A program made the translations under genes and the position numbers. DNA of 64,000 nucleotides from Clostridium manihotivorum (GTDB lineage Bacteria > Bacillota > Clostridia > Clostridiales > Clostridiaceae): the NCBI RefSeq assembly GCF_004015185.1, contig NZ_CP025746.1, forward strand, positions 806,001-870,000. The letters run 5' to 3'. The notes beneath the pieces were generated by a model. It ran no database searches. It was given only the letters and a program-made list of their open reading frames with translations, and had not been told where the DNA came from. Shown one piece after another: positions 8,177 through 19,742 of the stretch (positions are counted from its first letter, which is position 1; every line of letters starts with the position of its first letter).

Positions 8177-8256
8177 GGGTTGTTACTGAGTGTGCAGGCA
8201 AGACCTAAGTTTATTGCTCAATATATTATTGCAATAAATTTGGGTCTCTTCTTCTT
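8177..8256 (+). promoter_or_regulatory. RNA antiterminator (RAT) and overlapping terminator before ptsG
   Basis: GGGTTGTTACTGAGTGTGCAGG with following bases (8178-8205) is a second RAT. AGACCTAAGTTTATTGC (8201-8217) pairs with GCAATAAATTTGGGTCT (8231-8247), followed by CTTCTTCTT. The RAT is nearly the same as that before glcT, so one antiterminator probably acts on both. Confidence 0.82.
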
Positions 8257-8402
8257 ATGAAGGTAAAATAATTACTGTATATGGATGCTGGTGATTTTTA
8301 CATATATTCTTTATAATATAAGATGTTTTGAATACTAGTGCCTTGTTTGAAAAGGATTAAATATTAGATGAGTTTATATCGTAAAATGAAGGGGGAATTG
8401 AA

Positions 8403-10445
8403 ATGAAGAAAGTTTTCGGGGTTTTACAACTTGTTGGGAAAGCTCTTATGCTTCCAGTTGCGCTGCTTCCAGCAGCTGGTATGTTGCTTGCTTTTGGTAA
8501 CATGCTTAGAAATCCTCAGTTCTTAAACTTAGTACCTGCATTAAATGGGTATTGGTTTCAAGTTGTTGCCTCAGTTATGGAGAATGCGGGAAACATAGTG
8601 TTTAATAATCTTGCTCTTTTATTTGCGGTAGGTGTTGCGGTTGGTCTAAGTGATGGTGATGGAGTTGCTGGGTTAGCGGCAATGGTTGGTTTTTTAATAA
8701 TGAATGTTACCATGGGAACCTTCTTGGGTGTTAATGATAGCATGTTGAAGGATCCTATGTATGCAAATATATTAGGAGTTCCAACGCTTCAAACTGGGGT
8801 TTTTGGAGGGATAATAATTGGTGTTATTGCAGCTAGTTTGTTTAGAAAATATTATAGGATTGAATTGCCTTCATATTTAGGCTTTTTTGCTGGTAAGAGA
8901 TTTGTTCCTATAGTTACAGCTGCTGGTGCTATAGTTGTTGGACTGTTAATGACGTTTATTTGGCCTCATATACAAAATGGTCTTTTGGCTTTCTCAAGAG
9001 GGATGATTGATACGAATAAGACCTTAGCTGCATTTATTTTTGGTGTTATAGAAAGAGGGTTAATTCCTTTTGGTTTGCACCATATATTCTACAATCCATT
9101 CTGGTATCAATTTGGAGAATACACAAATAAAGCTGGACAACTTATTATGGGAGATCAAAAGATATTTATGGCTCAACTTAATGATGGTGTTCCTTTTACA
9201 GCTGGAACCTTCATGACTGGTAAGTTTGTATTCATGATGTTTGGGTTGCCAGCTGCTGCGTTAGCTATATATCATGAAGCTAAGCCGGAGAAGAAAATTC
9301 TAGTTGGAAGTATAATGGCTTCGGCTGCATTGACTTCATTCTTAACAGGAATAACTGAGCCTTTAGAGTTCTCATTTTTATTTGTTGCACCAGCGTTATT
9401 TGCTGTTCACTGTGTATTTGCAGGATTAGCGTTTATGATAATGAATATATTAAATGTAAAGATTGGTATGACATTCTCAGGTGGAGCTATTGACTATATT
9501 CTATTTGGCGTTATACCCAATAGGACACGATGGTGGCTGGTTATACCAGTTGGGCTGGTGTTTGCTGTAATTTACTATGTTGGATTTAGATTTGTAATAA
9601 GAAAGTTTAATCTTAAAACTCCAGGTAGAGAAGATGAAGATGAAAATGAAAATTTAGTTTCACAAGGAGATAATGATAATTTAGCTGAAAGTATAGTAGC
9701 TGCGTTAGGGAACAAACAGAATATTAAAGAGTTAGATGCGTGCATAACAAGATTAAGAGTTACGGTAAAGGATATTAAAAAGGTTGATAGTAACAGGCTA
9801 AAGAAACTTGGTGCCGCTGGGGTAATGCAAGTGGGTGAAAATATACAGGCTATATTTGGCCCTAAGTCTGATATTATAAAGTCACAGATAAACGATATAA
9901 TATCCGGTAGAGTTACTGCAAAACCTATAGCAAAAGAAGAATTGGCGGTTGAAAAGGCGGTGGAAGCTAAAGAAGTTATCAGTATTGAAAGTATAGTGGT
10001 GCCTATGACTGGTAAGTTATTAGACTTAAGTGAAGTTCCAGATGATGTTTTTGCATCTAAATTGATGGGTGATGGATTTGCATTAGAACCAACAGATGGA
10101 GTTGTAGTGGCTCCAGTAGATGGTATTATAGACTCAATATTTCCAACCAAACATGCATTTGCTATGATTGCATCGAATGGTAGAGAGCTTCTTATCCATG
10201 TGGGTATTGATACAGTAGATCTAAAAGGCCAGGGATTTGAGCTAATAGTGGAGGTAGGACAAAAGGTTAAAAAAGGAGATCCGCTATTAAAAATTGATGT
10301 AGAATATATAAGTGCAAATGCCAAGTCTACAATATCCCCAGTTATCTTCACTAATTTGTCCGAAGATGAGGCTATAAGTATAGCGCGCAATAAAGATGTA
10401 GTTAGTGGAGAAAAAGGAGTTATATCAATAGTAAAAAAACAATAA
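8403..10445 (+). CDS. ptsG: PTS glucose-family transporter, IICBA fused
   Basis: 680-aa membrane permease-phosphotransferase that imports a sugar, probably glucose, and phosphorylates it from phosphoenolpyruvate. IIC spans residues ~1-400 with many hydrophobic helices and GITEPLEFSF. IIB (~420-505) has catalytic Cys447 (LDACITRLRV). IIA (~525-680) has catalytic His599 (LLIHVGIDTVDL). The GlcT-type RAT in front supports glucose over N-acetylglucosamine, but substrate is not proved by sequence. A terminator follows. Confidence 0.88.
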   Translation: MKKVFGVLQLVGKALMLPVALLPAAGMLLAFGNMLRNPQFLNLVPALNGYWFQVVASVMENAGNIVFNNLALLFAVGVAVGLSDGDGVAGLAAMVGFLIMNVTMGTFLGVNDSMLKDPMYANILGVPTLQTGVFGGIIIGVIAASLFRKYYRIELPSYLGFFAGKRFVPIVTAAGAIVVGLLMTFIWPHIQNGLLAFSRGMIDTNKTLAAFIFGVIERGLIPFGLHHIFYNPFWYQFGEYTNKAGQLIMGDQKIFMAQLNDGVPFTAGTFMTGKFVFMMFGLPAAALAIYHEAKPEKKILVGSIMASAALTSFLTGITEPLEFSFLFVAPALFAVHCVFAGLAFMIMNILNVKIGMTFSGGAIDYILFGVIPNRTRWWLVIPVGLVFAVIYYVGFRFVIRKFNLKTPGREDEDENENLVSQGDNDNLAESIVAALGNKQNIKELDACITRLRVTVKDIKKVDSNRLKKLGAAGVMQVGENIQAIFGPKSDIIKSQINDIISGRVTAKPIAKEELAVEKAVEAKEVISIESIVVPMTGKLLDLSEVPDDVFASKLMGDGFALEPTDGVVVAPVDGIIDSIFPTKHAFAMIASNGRELLIHVGIDTVDLKGQGFELIVEVGQKVKKGDPLLKIDVEYISANAKSTISPVIFTNLSEDEAISIARNKDVVSGEKGVISIVKKQ

Positions 10446-10452
10446 AGTATGG

Positions 10453-10490
10453 AATATAACCTAGGGAAAATTCTCTGGGTCTATATTTTG
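10453..10490 (+). terminator. Probable terminator after ptsG
   Basis: ATATAACCTAGGGA pairs imperfectly with TCTCTGGGTCTATAT, followed by TTTTG. Confidence 0.6.
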
Positions 10491-10735
10491 GAAGAATAAA
10501 ATACTAAGTTTACGCAAAAATATAAAAATGTTTATTCAGAAGTCTGCATCTATAAGTTATGGTATTGAAAGATTAAATATAGGTTAGTGAGATAGATAAA
10601 GGTACTTTTTACTGTAATACATGGATGTTTGCTGTATAATATAATGGATTCAAATGAAGGACAAGAAAATAAAAGCTTTATCATGGAAAAACTAGATTGA
10701 ATTACTACTAGTAAGAATTTGATTAAAAATTGTAT
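10491..10735. other. Non-coding stretch before the rpoB promoters
   Basis: AT-rich with no convincing gene. It separates the PTS unit from the rpoBC promoters and leader. Confidence 0.5.
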
Positions 10736-10764
10736 TTGCAAAGTTACCATAAATACATTATAAT
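10736..10764 (+). promoter_or_regulatory. Promoter 1 of rpoBC
   Basis: TTGCAA (10736-10741), 17-bp spacer, perfect TATAAT (10759-10764). Confidence 0.6.
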
Positions 10765-10782
10765 GTATTTTTATAAATTTCA

Positions 10783-10811
10783 TTGACAACTATTCAATGT
10801 TATGGTAGTAT
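10783..10811 (+). promoter_or_regulatory. Promoter 2 of rpoBC
   Basis: Perfect TTGACA (10783-10788), 17-bp spacer, TAGTAT (10806-10811). With promoter 1 it gives rpoBC transcription independent of rplJL, with a leader of ~150 nt. Confidence 0.65.
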
Positions 10812-10966
10812 ATTTAATTGCATTGAAATATAACTTTTCGTATATAAATTGGAAGGTTATGAATTAAATTATAAGATTTAGGCAAAATAATTAGATGCAG
10901 TGTATTAACTCCAATAACATTTTTATGTTTATTGGTTATTTTAGTTTATACAAGGGGTGAAAGTTG

Positions 10967-13900
10967 ATGGTACATCCTGTCCAAAATGGAAAAAGAACTA
11001 GAATGAGCTTTGGAAAGGTAAAAGATGTTGCAGAAATGCCGAACCTAATTGAAGTACAATTAGATTCATATCAGTGGTTTTGGGATGAAGGTCTTCAAGA
11101 AGTATTTGATGATATTAATCCTATAGGTAACTTTACTGGTAATCTAGTACTTGAATTTGTAGGTTACAAACTTGATATGGATAATATCAAGTATTCTGTA
11201 GAAGAATGCAAGGAAAGAGATACAACATTTGCTGCTCCGTTAAAGGTAGCAGTCAGACTCCAAAACAAAGAAACTGGTGAAATTAAGGAACAAGAAGTTT
11301 TCATGGGTGATTTCCCGTTGATGACTGAACAAGGAACATTTGTTATTAATGGTGCAGAAAGAGTTATAGTTTCACAATTGGTAAGATCTCCAGGAGTATA
11401 TTATAACTTTGCTGTTGATAAAAGTGGTAAGAAGCTTTATTCTTCAACAGTTATACCAAACAGAGGTGCTTGGTTAGAGTATGAAACAGACTCAAATGAT
11501 GTTATCTATGTAAGAATAGATAAAACTAGAAAACTACCAATAACCATATTAGCAAGAGCTATGGGCTTTGGAAGCGATCAAGAGCTTGTAGAATACTTTG
11601 GTGAAGATGAAAGATTCAAAGCTACTATCGAAAAAGATAATACTAAGACAAAAGAAGAAGCTTTACTAGAGATATATAAGAGATTAAGACCAGGTGAACC
11701 ACCAACTGTTGATAGTGCAGTGTCACTTATAGACTCATTGTTCTTTGATGCGAAGAGGTACGATTTATCAAGAGTCGGTAGATACAAGTTCAATAAGAAG
11801 TTAGCTATAAATTTAAGAATAGCTAACCAAGTTGCAGCTAATGATATTGTGAATCCTGAAACTGGAGAAGTTTTGGTTTCCAAGGGAGAAAAGATATCAA
11901 GAGCTAAGGCTGAAGAAATTCAAGACTCAGGAATTAATTCTGTTGATATTATTGTTGATGATAAGGTTGTTAGAGTAATAGGTAACCACTTTGTTAACAT
12001 ACATAAACAATTCAACTTTAATACTGATGATTTGAATATAAGAGAACTAGTTCACTATCCAACTTTAAAAGAAATTAAAGAAAATTATTCAGATGAAGAG
12101 TCTATTAAAGCGGCTATAAAGAAAAACATAAACAGACTTATACCTAAGCATATTGTAAGAGATGATATATTCGCTACAATAAGCTACGAATTGGGCTTAG
12201 CTTGGGGTGTAGGAAATGTTGATGATATAGACCATTTAGGTAATAGAAGACTTAGATCTGTAGGTGAATTGCTACAGAACCAATTTAGAATTGGGCTTTC
12301 AAGAATGGAAAGAGTAGTTAAAGAAAGAATGACTATACAGGATCAAGAAGGATTGACTCCAGGTGGGTTGATTAATATAAGACCTGTAGCAGCGGCTATT
12401 AAAGAGTTCTTTGGTAGTTCACAGCTTTCTCAATTCATGGATCAGATAAATACACTTTCTGAGTTAACTCATAAGAGAAGACTTTCAGCACTTGGACCAG
12501 GAGGTCTTTCAAGGGAAAGAGCTGGTTTCGAGGTAAGAGACGTTCATCATTCTCACTATGGTAGAATGTGTCCTATAGAAACTCCAGAAGGACCAAACAT
12601 AGGGCTTATTAACTCACTTGCAACTTTTGCAAAAGTTAATGAATATGGATTTATAGAAACTCCTTATAGAGTTGTAAATAAGGAGACTGGAAAAGCTACT
12701 GATGAAATAAGATACTTTACTGCTGACGAAGAAGATCAATACTTAATAGCTCAAGCAAAGGAACCTATAGATGATGAAGGCAACTTTGTTGATAAAAGAG
12801 TTACAGTAAGAGAAAAAGGTGAAGTATTGGTTGTTCCTAGAGAAGAAGTTGATTTAATCGATGTTTCTCCAAGACAAATTGTTTCTGTTGCTACAGCGAT
12901 GATACCATTCTTGGAAAATGATGATGCGTCAAGAGCTCTTATGGGATCAAACATGCAACGTCAGGCCGTTCCGCTTCTAAAACCTGCAGCGCCTATAGTT
13001 GGAACAGGAATTGAATATAAGGCAGCTGTAGACTCAGGAGTTTTACCTAAGGCAAGAAATGCCGGTGAAGCAATATATGTAAGTGCAAATGAAATAAGAA
13101 TAAAGAGAGATTCTGATGGTGGTATAGACACTTATAGACTTCTTAAGTTCAAGAGAAGTAACCAAAGTACTTGTATCAACCAAAGACCTATTATTTCTAA
13201 GGGTGAGAAAATCGCTAAGAATCAAGTATTAGCTGATGGACCATCTACCGATCTTGGAGAAATAGCTTTAGGAAGAAATATAAGAATTGGTTTCATAACT
13301 TGGGAAGGTTATAACTACGAAGATGCTATGCTTATTTCTGAAGAACTAGTAAGAGAAGATGTATTTACTTCTATTCATATTGAAGAATATGAATGTGAAG
13401 CTAGAGACACTAAACTAGGACCTGAAGAAATAACAAGAGATATACCAAACGTAGGTGAAGATGCATTAAAGGATCTTGATGATAGAGGTATAATAAGAAT
13501 TGGTGCTGAAGTTAGATCAGGTGACATTCTTGTAGGTAAGGTAACTCCTAAGGGTGAAACTGAACTTACTGCAGAAGAAAGATTACTTAGAGCTATATTT
13601 GGTGAAAAGGCAAGAGAAGTTAGAGATACTTCTTTAAGAGTTCCTCATGGAGAAGCTGGTATAATAGTAGACGTTAAGGTCTTTACAAGAGAGAATGGAG
13701 ATGAATTACCTCCAGGAGTTAATGAACTTGTAAGATGTTATATCTGTCAAAAGAGAAAAATATCAGTTGGTGATAAGATGGCTGGTAGACATGGTAACAA
13801 GGGTGTTATATCTAGAGTATTACCTGAAGAAGATATGCCATTCTTACCAGATGGAAGACCACTACAGATATGCTTAAATCCACTAGGAGTACCTTCTCGT

Positions 13901-14665
13901 ATGAATATAGGTCAGGTATTAGAAGTGCATCTAGGATGGGCTGCTTCTAGACTAGGATGGCATATAGCTACTCCGGTATTTGATGGAGCAACTGAAACAG
14001 ATATAGAAGACTGCTTAGAACAAGCCGGATACAACAGAAATGGAAAGACAAAACTTAGAGACGGTAGAACTGGCGATGAGTTTGATAATGAAGTTACTGT
14101 TGGAATAATGTATATCTTAAAACTTGCCCATTTAGTTGATGATAAGATACATGCTAGATCAACTGGACCATACTCATTAGTTACACAACAACCACTAGGT
14201 GGTAAGGCTCAATTCGGAGGCCAGAGATTTGGTGAAATGGAAGTTTGGGCGTTAGAAGCTTATGGTGCTGCTCATACACTTCAGGAAATTTTAACAGTTA
14301 AATCAGATGATGTCGTAGGTAGAGTTAAAACTTATGAGTCAATTGTTAAAGGTGAAAATATTCCTGAACCTGGTGTACCAGAATCATTCAAGGTTCTAAT
14401 TAAAGAATTACAAGCTTTATGTTTAGATGTTAGAGTTCTAAATGATGAAAATCAAGAAGTTAGACTTAAAGAACTTGTAGATGAAGACATAGAAGAATTA
14501 GAAGTAAATATAGAAGGTACTGAAGATTTAGTGCCACAAACTCCAGAGGTAGACGACAGCTATACTAGCGCAGAAGATTCTGAAGAGGATATCGACTACG
14601 ATAGTTTGGATTTTGATGAATTCAATACAGACCTAGAACTTGATGATTTTAATGATGAACACTAA
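10967..14665 (+). CDS. rpoB: DNA-directed RNA polymerase beta subunit
   Basis: 1232-aa catalytic subunit of RNA polymerase. The ATG at 10967 is chosen over the adjacent TTG at 10964, with SD AAGGGGTGA just upstream. The rifampicin pocket is at residues 483-513 ([18 protein letters not shown]); the Lys/His-rich active-site region and [13 protein letters not shown] near residue 935 are intact. The C-terminal tail is acidic (~40 residues rich in D/E). Ile494 and Thr496 occupy the places of E. coli N518 and P520. It is followed by rpoC with a 21-bp gap. Confidence 0.98.
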   Translation: MVHPVQNGKRTRMSFGKVKDVAEMPNLIEVQLDSYQWFWDEGLQEVFDDINPIGNFTGNLVLEFVGYKLDMDNIKYSVEECKERDTTFAAPLKVAVRLQNKETGEIKEQEVFMGDFPLMTEQGTFVINGAERVIVSQLVRSPGVYYNFAVDKSGKKLYSSTVIPNRGAWLEYETDSNDVIYVRIDKTRKLPITILARAMGFGSDQELVEYFGEDERFKATIEKDNTKTKEEALLEIYKRLRPGEPPTVDSAVSLIDSLFFDAKRYDLSRVGRYKFNKKLAINLRIANQVAANDIVNPETGEVLVSKGEKISRAKAEEIQDSGINSVDIIVDDKVVRVIGNHFVNIHKQFNFNTDDLNIRELVHYPTLKEIKENYSDEESIKAAIKKNINRLIPKHIVRDDIFATISYELGLAWGVGNVDDIDHLGNRRLRSVGELLQNQFRIGLSRMERVVKERMTIQDQEGLTPGGLINIRPVAAAIKEFFGSSQLSQFMDQINTLSELTHKRRLSALGPGGLSRERAGFEVRDVHHSHYGRMCPIETPEGPNIGLINSLATFAKVNEYGFIETPYRVVNKETGKATDEIRYFTADEEDQYLIAQAKEPIDDEGNFVDKRVTVREKGEVLVVPREEVDLIDVSPRQIVSVATAMIPFLENDDASRALMGSNMQRQAVPLLKPAAPIVGTGIEYKAAVDSGVLPKARNAGEAIYVSANEIRIKRDSDGGIDTYRLLKFKRSNQSTCINQRPIISKGEKIAKNQVLADGPSTDLGEIALGRNIRIGFITWEGYNYEDAMLISEELVREDVFTSIHIEEYECEARDTKLGPEEITRDIPNVGEDALKDLDDRGIIRIGAEVRSGDILVGKVTPKGETELTAEERLLRAIFGEKAREVRDTSLRVPHGEAGIIVDVKVFTRENGDELPPGVNELVRCYICQKRKISVGDKMAGRHGNKGVISRVLPEEDMPFLPDGRPLQICLNPLGVPSRMNIGQVLEVHLGWAASRLGWHIATPVFDGATETDIEDCLEQAGYNRNGKTKLRDGRTGDEFDNEVTVGIMYILKLAHLVDDKIHARSTGPYSLVTQQPLGGKAQFGGQRFGEMEVWALEAYGAAHTLQEILTVKSDDVVGRVKTYESIVKGENIPEPGVPESFKVLIKELQALCLDVRVLNDENQEVRLKELVDEDIEELEVNIEGTEDLVPQTPEVDDSYTSAEDSEEDIDYDSLDFDEFNTDLELDDFNDEH

Positions 14666-14686
14666 AAGTGAAGGGAGGATATACCC

Positions 14687-17600
14687 TTGTTTGAGTTAAA
14701 TAATTTTGACGCTTTACAAATAGGATTGGCATCTCCAGAACAGATAAGAGAATGGTCTAGAGGTGAAGTTAAAAAACCTGAAACTATAAACTATAGAACG
14801 CTAAAGCCAGAAAGAGATGGTTTGTTCTGTGAAAGAATATTTGGACCACAAAAAGACTGGGAATGTCATTGTGGTAAGTATAAGAGAGTTAGATACAAAG
14901 GTATTGTTTGTGACAGATGTGGTGTTGAAGTTACCAAAGCTAAGGTTAGAAGAGAGAGAATGGGGCATATAGAGCTGGCTGCCCCAGTATCTCATATTTG
15001 GTACTTTAAAGGAATACCATCTAGAATGGGGTTAATACTTGATATGTCCCCAAGAGCTCTAGAAAAAGTTTTATACTTTGCATCTTATATAGTTATAGAT
15101 CCAAAGGAAACACCATTACTTAAAAAGCAACTTCTAAATGAAAAAGAATATAGAGAAGCTGTAGATAAGTATGGTGAAGAAAGCTTTGTTGCAGGAATGG
15201 GTGCTGAAGCAGTTAAGGATTTATTAGCTGAAATTGATTTAGAAAGATCATCAGTTGAGCTAAAGGAAGAATTAAAAACAAGCACTGGACAAAAAAGAGT
15301 TAGGGTTATAAGAAGACTTGAAGTTATAGAATCATTTAGAAAGTCAGGTAACAAGCCTGAGTGGATGATTGTCGATGTAATTCCAGTTATACCTCCAGAT
15401 TTAAGACCAATGGTTCAGTTAGATGGAGGAAGATTTGCTACATCAGATTTAAATGATCTTTACAGAAGAGTTATAAACAGAAATAACAGACTTAAAAAAC
15501 TATTAGATCTTGGTGCGCCAGATATAATAGTAAGAAATGAAAAAAGAATGCTTCAAGAAGCTGTAGATGCCTTGATTGACAATGGTAGAAGAGGTAGACC
15601 TGTAACTGGTCCTGGAAACAGACCTCTAAAATCACTTTCTGACATGCTTAAAGGTAAGCAAGGTAGATTCAGACAAAACCTTCTTGGTAAGAGAGTTGAC
15701 TACTCTGGAAGATCTGTTATAGTTGTAGGGCCTGAACTTAAGATGTACCAATGTGGACTTCCAAAGGAAATGGCTTTAGAACTATTTAAACCTTTCGTAA
15801 TGAAAAAGTTAGTTCAAGATGGAGTAGCTCATAATATAAAGAGTGCTAAGAGAATGGTAGAAAGAGTAATGCCTCAAGTGTGGGATGTGCTTGAAGATGT
15901 AATAGCAGACCATCCAGTATTACTTAACCGTGCTCCTACACTACACAGACTTGGAATTCAAGCGTTCCAGCCTATACTTGTAGAAGGTAGAGCGATAAAA
16001 CTACATCCTCTAGTTTGTACAGCGTATAATGCGGATTTCGATGGAGACCAAATGGCTGTCCATGTTCCGTTATCAGTAGAAGCTCAAGCTGAGGCAAGAT
16101 TCTTAATGCTTGCAGCAGGTAACATACTTAAACCTTCAGATGGTAAACCAGTATCTGTTCCTACACAGGATATGGTATTAGGATCATACTATCTAACTAT
16201 GGATAAGGATGGAGCTAAAGGAGAAGGTAAACATTTTGCATCTTTTGAAGAGGCTTTAATGGCTTACCAATTAAAAGAAATTGAAATTCACGCAAAGATA
16301 TTTGTAAGAATGACTAAGGTTGTTGATGGTGTTAAAAAATCTGGTAGTATCAAAACTACTATTGGTAAAATAATATTTAACGAATCTATACCTCAAGACC
16401 TAGGATTTGTAGATAGAACTAATCCAGCAGATGAATTTAATCTTGAAGTAGATTTCTTAATAACTAAGAAGTCACTTGGACAGATTATAGATGCTTGCTA
16501 TATGGTTCACGGACCAACAAAGACATCAATCATGCTTGATAAGATAAAAGCTCAAGGATATCACTATTCAACTATTGGAGCTGTAACAGTAGCAGCATCT
16601 GATATGATAGTGCCTCAGGCAAAATATGAACTTCTTAGAGCAACTGATGAAACAATCGAAAAGATTGAAAAGATGTATAGAAGAGGATTCATATCAGAAG
16701 ATGAAAGATATGAAAGAGTTATAGAGAAGTGGACTAAGACAACAGAAGAAGTTGCTAACGCACTTATGGATAGTTTGGATAAATTTAATCCAATATTCAT
16801 GATGGCTGACTCTGGAGCCAGAGGATCTAAGTCTCAGATCAAGCAGCTTGCTGGTATGAGAGGTCTTATGGCGAGTCCATCTGGTAAGATTATAGAGTTA
16901 CCAATCAGAGCTTCATTTAGAGAAGGTCTTGACGTTTCAGAGTACTTTATATCCACACATGGTGCTAGAAAGGGTAATGCCGATACAGCTCTTAAGACTG
17001 CTGACTCAGGATACTTAACAAGAAGACTTGTTGATGTAAGCCAAGATGTTATAGTAAGGCATGAAGATTGTGGTACTGAAGAGGGTATATATGTAAGTGA
17101 AATAAAAGATGGTAATGAAATAATTGAAACCATTAAAGAAAGAATTGTAGGAAGATATATAGCTGAAGATATAGTACATCCAGAAACTAATGAAGTTATT
17201 GTTCCTGCACAATCTTATATAGAAAATGACATAGCTGATAAGGTTGTTGCTGCTGGTGTTAAGAAGATTAAGATAAGATCTGTATTTACATGTAAAGCTA
17301 AAGTTGGAGTATGTGCTAGATGTTATGGAATGAACATGGCGACTGCACAAAAAATTAACATTGGTGAAGCTGTAGGTATAGTTGCAGCTCAATCTATAGG
17401 TGAACCTGGTACGCAGCTTACAATGAGAACATTCCATACTGGTGGAGTTGTTGGAGCAGATATAACTCAAGGTCTTCCTAGAGTTGAAGAACTTTTCGAA
17501 GCAAGAAAACCTAAGGGGTTAGCGATAGTAAGTGAAATATCAGGAACAGTAAGAGTAGAAGAAACTAAGAAAAAGAGAGTAGTAGTAGTAACTTCAAATG

Positions 17601-18223
17601 AAGGTGAAGAATATAGCTATGATATACCTTTTGGATCAAGACTTAAGGTTTCAGATGGCAATATAATTGAAGCTGGAGATGAGGTTACAGAAGGTTCAGT
17701 AAATCCACATGATGTAATGGCAATAAAGGGTGTGGATGGAGCAAGACAGTACCTTCTATCAGAAGTTCAAAAAGTTTATAGACTACAGGGTGTTGATATC
17801 AATGATAAGCATCTAGAAGTCGTTGTTAGACAGATGACTAGAAAAGTTAAGGTAACAGAATCAGGAGATACTGAACTTTTACCTGGAACAATGATAGATA
17901 TGTTTGACTTTGATGAAGAAAATGAAAGAGTTAAAGCTTTTGGAGGAGAACTAGCTCAAGGTGAAAAAGTTCTTCTTGGTATAACAAAGGCAGCTCTTGC
18001 TACTGATAGTTTCCTTTCAGCGGCATCATTCCAAGAAACTACTAGAGTTCTAACTGATGCAGCTATAAAGGGTAAAGTAGATCCACTACTTGGATTAAAG
18101 GAAAATGTAATAATTGGTAAACTTATTCCAGCTGGTACTGGAATGATGAGATATAGATCAGTAAAATTGAGCACTGAGAGTGCTTTAGCTGAAAAAGAAA
18201 CAGCTAATGCCCTTGAAGAGTAG
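14687..18223 (+). CDS. rpoC: DNA-directed RNA polymerase beta' subunit
   Basis: 1178-aa subunit holding the catalytic Mg. The start is TTG at 14687 behind AAGGGAGGA. The N-terminal zinc site is [20 protein letters not shown]; the Mg-binding NADFDGDQ is at residues 448-455. A second Cys cluster lies at [13 protein letters not shown], and the trigger/bridge region contains the [14 protein letters not shown] motif. Length is that of Gram-positive beta' without large insertions. Confidence 0.98.
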   Translation: MFELNNFDALQIGLASPEQIREWSRGEVKKPETINYRTLKPERDGLFCERIFGPQKDWECHCGKYKRVRYKGIVCDRCGVEVTKAKVRRERMGHIELAAPVSHIWYFKGIPSRMGLILDMSPRALEKVLYFASYIVIDPKETPLLKKQLLNEKEYREAVDKYGEESFVAGMGAEAVKDLLAEIDLERSSVELKEELKTSTGQKRVRVIRRLEVIESFRKSGNKPEWMIVDVIPVIPPDLRPMVQLDGGRFATSDLNDLYRRVINRNNRLKKLLDLGAPDIIVRNEKRMLQEAVDALIDNGRRGRPVTGPGNRPLKSLSDMLKGKQGRFRQNLLGKRVDYSGRSVIVVGPELKMYQCGLPKEMALELFKPFVMKKLVQDGVAHNIKSAKRMVERVMPQVWDVLEDVIADHPVLLNRAPTLHRLGIQAFQPILVEGRAIKLHPLVCTAYNADFDGDQMAVHVPLSVEAQAEARFLMLAAGNILKPSDGKPVSVPTQDMVLGSYYLTMDKDGAKGEGKHFASFEEALMAYQLKEIEIHAKIFVRMTKVVDGVKKSGSIKTTIGKIIFNESIPQDLGFVDRTNPADEFNLEVDFLITKKSLGQIIDACYMVHGPTKTSIMLDKIKAQGYHYSTIGAVTVAASDMIVPQAKYELLRATDETIEKIEKMYRRGFISEDERYERVIEKWTKTTEEVANALMDSLDKFNPIFMMADSGARGSKSQIKQLAGMRGLMASPSGKIIELPIRASFREGLDVSEYFISTHGARKGNADTALKTADSGYLTRRLVDVSQDVIVRHEDCGTEEGIYVSEIKDGNEIIETIKERIVGRYIAEDIVHPETNEVIVPAQSYIENDIADKVVAAGVKKIKIRSVFTCKAKVGVCARCYGMNMATAQKINIGEAVGIVAAQSIGEPGTQLTMRTFHTGGVVGADITQGLPRVEELFEARKPKGLAIVSEISGTVRVEETKKKRVVVVTSNEGEEYSYDIPFGSRLKVSDGNIIEAGDEVTEGSVNPHDVMAIKGVDGARQYLLSEVQKVYRLQGVDINDKHLEVVVRQMTRKVKVTESGDTELLPGTMIDMFDFDEENERVKAFGGELAQGEKVLLGITKAALATDSFLSAASFQETTRVLTDAAIKGKVDPLLGLKENVIIGKLIPAGTGMMRYRSVKLSTESALAEKETANALEE

Positions 18224-18235
18224 TAATTAATTTTA

Positions 18236-18264
18236 TTGACAGCAAAATTGATAGATGATACAAT
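18236..18264 (+). promoter_or_regulatory. Promoter of the L7Ae-like-rpsL-rpsG-fusA-tuf operon
   Basis: TTGACA (18236-18241), 17-bp spacer, TACAAT (18259-18264). The leader holds a 9-bp hairpin GAGGTGAAG/CTTTACCTC at 18322-18346. Confidence 0.75.
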
Positions 18265-18376
18265 ACAATTTGTGTGATTTAGCATAATTCTACAAGATTA
18301 ACTTGTTTACATGATAGCATTGAGGTGAAGTTCCGTGCTTTACCTCCATGTTACTGTTTATTAGGGAGGTATTTTC

Positions 18377-18616
18377 ATGATAGACAGACTTTTAGGCAAA
18401 AAGGTCATAGGCACTAAGCAATGTATCAAATCCATGAAAAGTGGAGAAGGAAAAACACTATATATAGCTAAAGATGCTGAACAAAAGTTAGTTAATCCTA
18501 TAGTGGATTTGGCTAAAGAACATGGTGTTGAAGTCAAGTATATTAATACAATGAAGGAACTTGGTCGTATGTGCGGCATAGAAGTAGGTTCTGCTGCCAC
18601 ACTTATGTTAGAGTAA
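18377..18616 (+). CDS. L7Ae-family kink-turn RNA-binding protein (YbxF-like)
   Basis: 79-aa member of the L7Ae/L30e/S12e/Gadd45 family. Relatives in Firmicutes (YbxF, YlxQ) bind kink-turn RNA. Visible signatures are TLYIAKDAEQKLVNPI and the ending GRMCGIEVGSAATLML. It lies between rpoC and rpsL as ybxF does in B. subtilis. SD GGGAGG precedes the ATG. Its cellular role is not well settled. Confidence 0.88.
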   Translation: MIDRLLGKKVIGTKQCIKSMKSGEGKTLYIAKDAEQKLVNPIVDLAKEHGVEVKYINTMKELGRMCGIEVGSAATLMLE

Positions 18617-18674
18617 CTTAGCGAACACCTAATTTTATATAGATAGTTCAAAAAACTTTCAGGAGGTGAAATGA

Positions 18675-19052
18675 ATGCCAACTATAAGCCAATTAGTAAG
18701 AAAAGGCAGAAAGACACTAGCAACTAAATCAACTGCACCAGCACTTAAGGAAAGTCCTCAAAAAAGAGGAGTTTGTACTGTAGTTAAAACAACTACTCCA
18801 AAGAAGCCTAACTCAGCTCTTAGAAAAATTGCCAGAGTTAGATTGACTAATGGATACGAAGTTACAGCTTACATCCCAGGTGTTGGACACAACTTACAAG
18901 AGCACAGTGTTGTTCTTATAAGAGGTGGAAGAGTTAAGGATCTTCCTGGTGTTAGATACCACATAGTTAGAGGAGCATTAGACTCAGCTGGAGTAGCTAA
19001 CAGAATGCAGTCAAGATCAAAATATGGTGCTAAGAAACCAAAGCAAAAATAA
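18675..19052 (+). CDS. rpsL: 30S ribosomal protein S12
   Basis: 125-aa decoding-centre protein. [12 protein letters not shown] and [12 protein letters not shown] are conserved, so the lysines altered in streptomycin-resistant mutants (K43 and K88 in E. coli) are wild type. SD AGGAGGTG precedes the ATG. First ribosomal gene of the str operon. Confidence 0.98.
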   Translation: MPTISQLVRKGRKTLATKSTAPALKESPQKRGVCTVVKTTTPKKPNSALRKIARVRLTNGYEVTAYIPGVGHNLQEHSVVLIRGGRVKDLPGVRYHIVRGALDSAGVANRMQSRSKYGAKKPKQK

Positions 19053-19193
19053 TTTTTGCTGACAGTGCTATGTCTTCAGCATTTACATAGATTTGTATGA
19101 GTTTATATAGATAGCAGAAGTCAGAGCGCTTTGCGGTATTAATTTACCGAGTACCGATGAACTTAAAACTAAATTGTTAAGGAGGGAAGAAAA

Positions 19194-19664
19194 GTGCCAA
19201 GAAAAGGACATATTGCGAAGAGAGATGTATTACCAGATCCAGTATACAACTCAAAGGTTGTAACAAAGTTAATAAACAATGTTATGGAAGATGGTAAAAA
19301 AGGAGTAGCACAAAAAATATGCTACGATGCATTTGAAATTATGGCTCAAAGAACAGGTAAAGATGCTCTTGAAGTTTTTGAAACAGCTATGAACAACATC
19401 ATGCCATTACTAGAAGTAAAGGCTAGAAGAATAGGTGGAGCAAACTACCAAGTTCCAATAGAAGTTAGACCTGAAAGAAGACAGACTCTAGCTCTTAGAT
19501 GGTTACTTGCAGCTTCAAATAACAGAGGCGAAAAGTACATGAGAGAAAGATTAGCTAACGAACTTTTAGACGCAGCTAATAATACTGGAGCAGCTGTTAA
19601 GAAGAGAGAAGATATGCATAGAATGGCTGAGGCTAATAAAGCATTCGCTCATTACAGATACTAA
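19194..19664 (+). CDS. rpsG: 30S ribosomal protein S7
   Basis: 156-aa primary 16S rRNA-binding protein of the 30S head. Start is GTG at 19194 behind AAGGAGGG. Conserved: [16 protein letters not shown] and [12 protein letters not shown]. The 141-bp gap from rpsL contains short imperfect stems and could hold an S7 control site as in E. coli, but I cannot show that. Confidence 0.98.
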   Translation: MPRKGHIAKRDVLPDPVYNSKVVTKLINNVMEDGKKGVAQKICYDAFEIMAQRTGKDALEVFETAMNNIMPLLEVKARRIGGANYQVPIEVRPERRQTLALRWLLAASNNRGEKYMRERLANELLDAANNTGAAVKKREDMHRMAEANKAFAHYRY

Positions 19665-19669
19665 TTTTG

Positions 19670-19702
19670 AAACTGTTTTGGCTTGTGCCAAAGCAGTTTT
19701 GT
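19670..19702 (+). promoter_or_regulatory. Intercistronic hairpin between rpsG and fusA
   Basis: AAACTGTTTTGGC (19670-19682) pairs with GCCAAAGCAGTTT (19687-19699), 13 bp with one G-U, TTGT loop, followed by TGTCG instead of a T run. It may be an attenuator or an RNA-processing site. Confidence 0.55.
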
Positions 19703-19742
19703 CGAATTTATATAATTATAAAGCGAGAGGAGGAAATGTTTC

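Noticed and set aside
9575..10390. 271-codon open frame antisense to ptsG
   Set aside because: It lies wholly opposite the well-supported IIB/IIA domains, has no SD, and its Ser/Ile/Thr-rich translation looks like a shadow of the coding strand.
17015..17470. 151-codon antisense frame within rpoC
   Set aside because: Low-complexity Tyr/Asn/Ser/Phe-rich shadow of rpoC with no SD.
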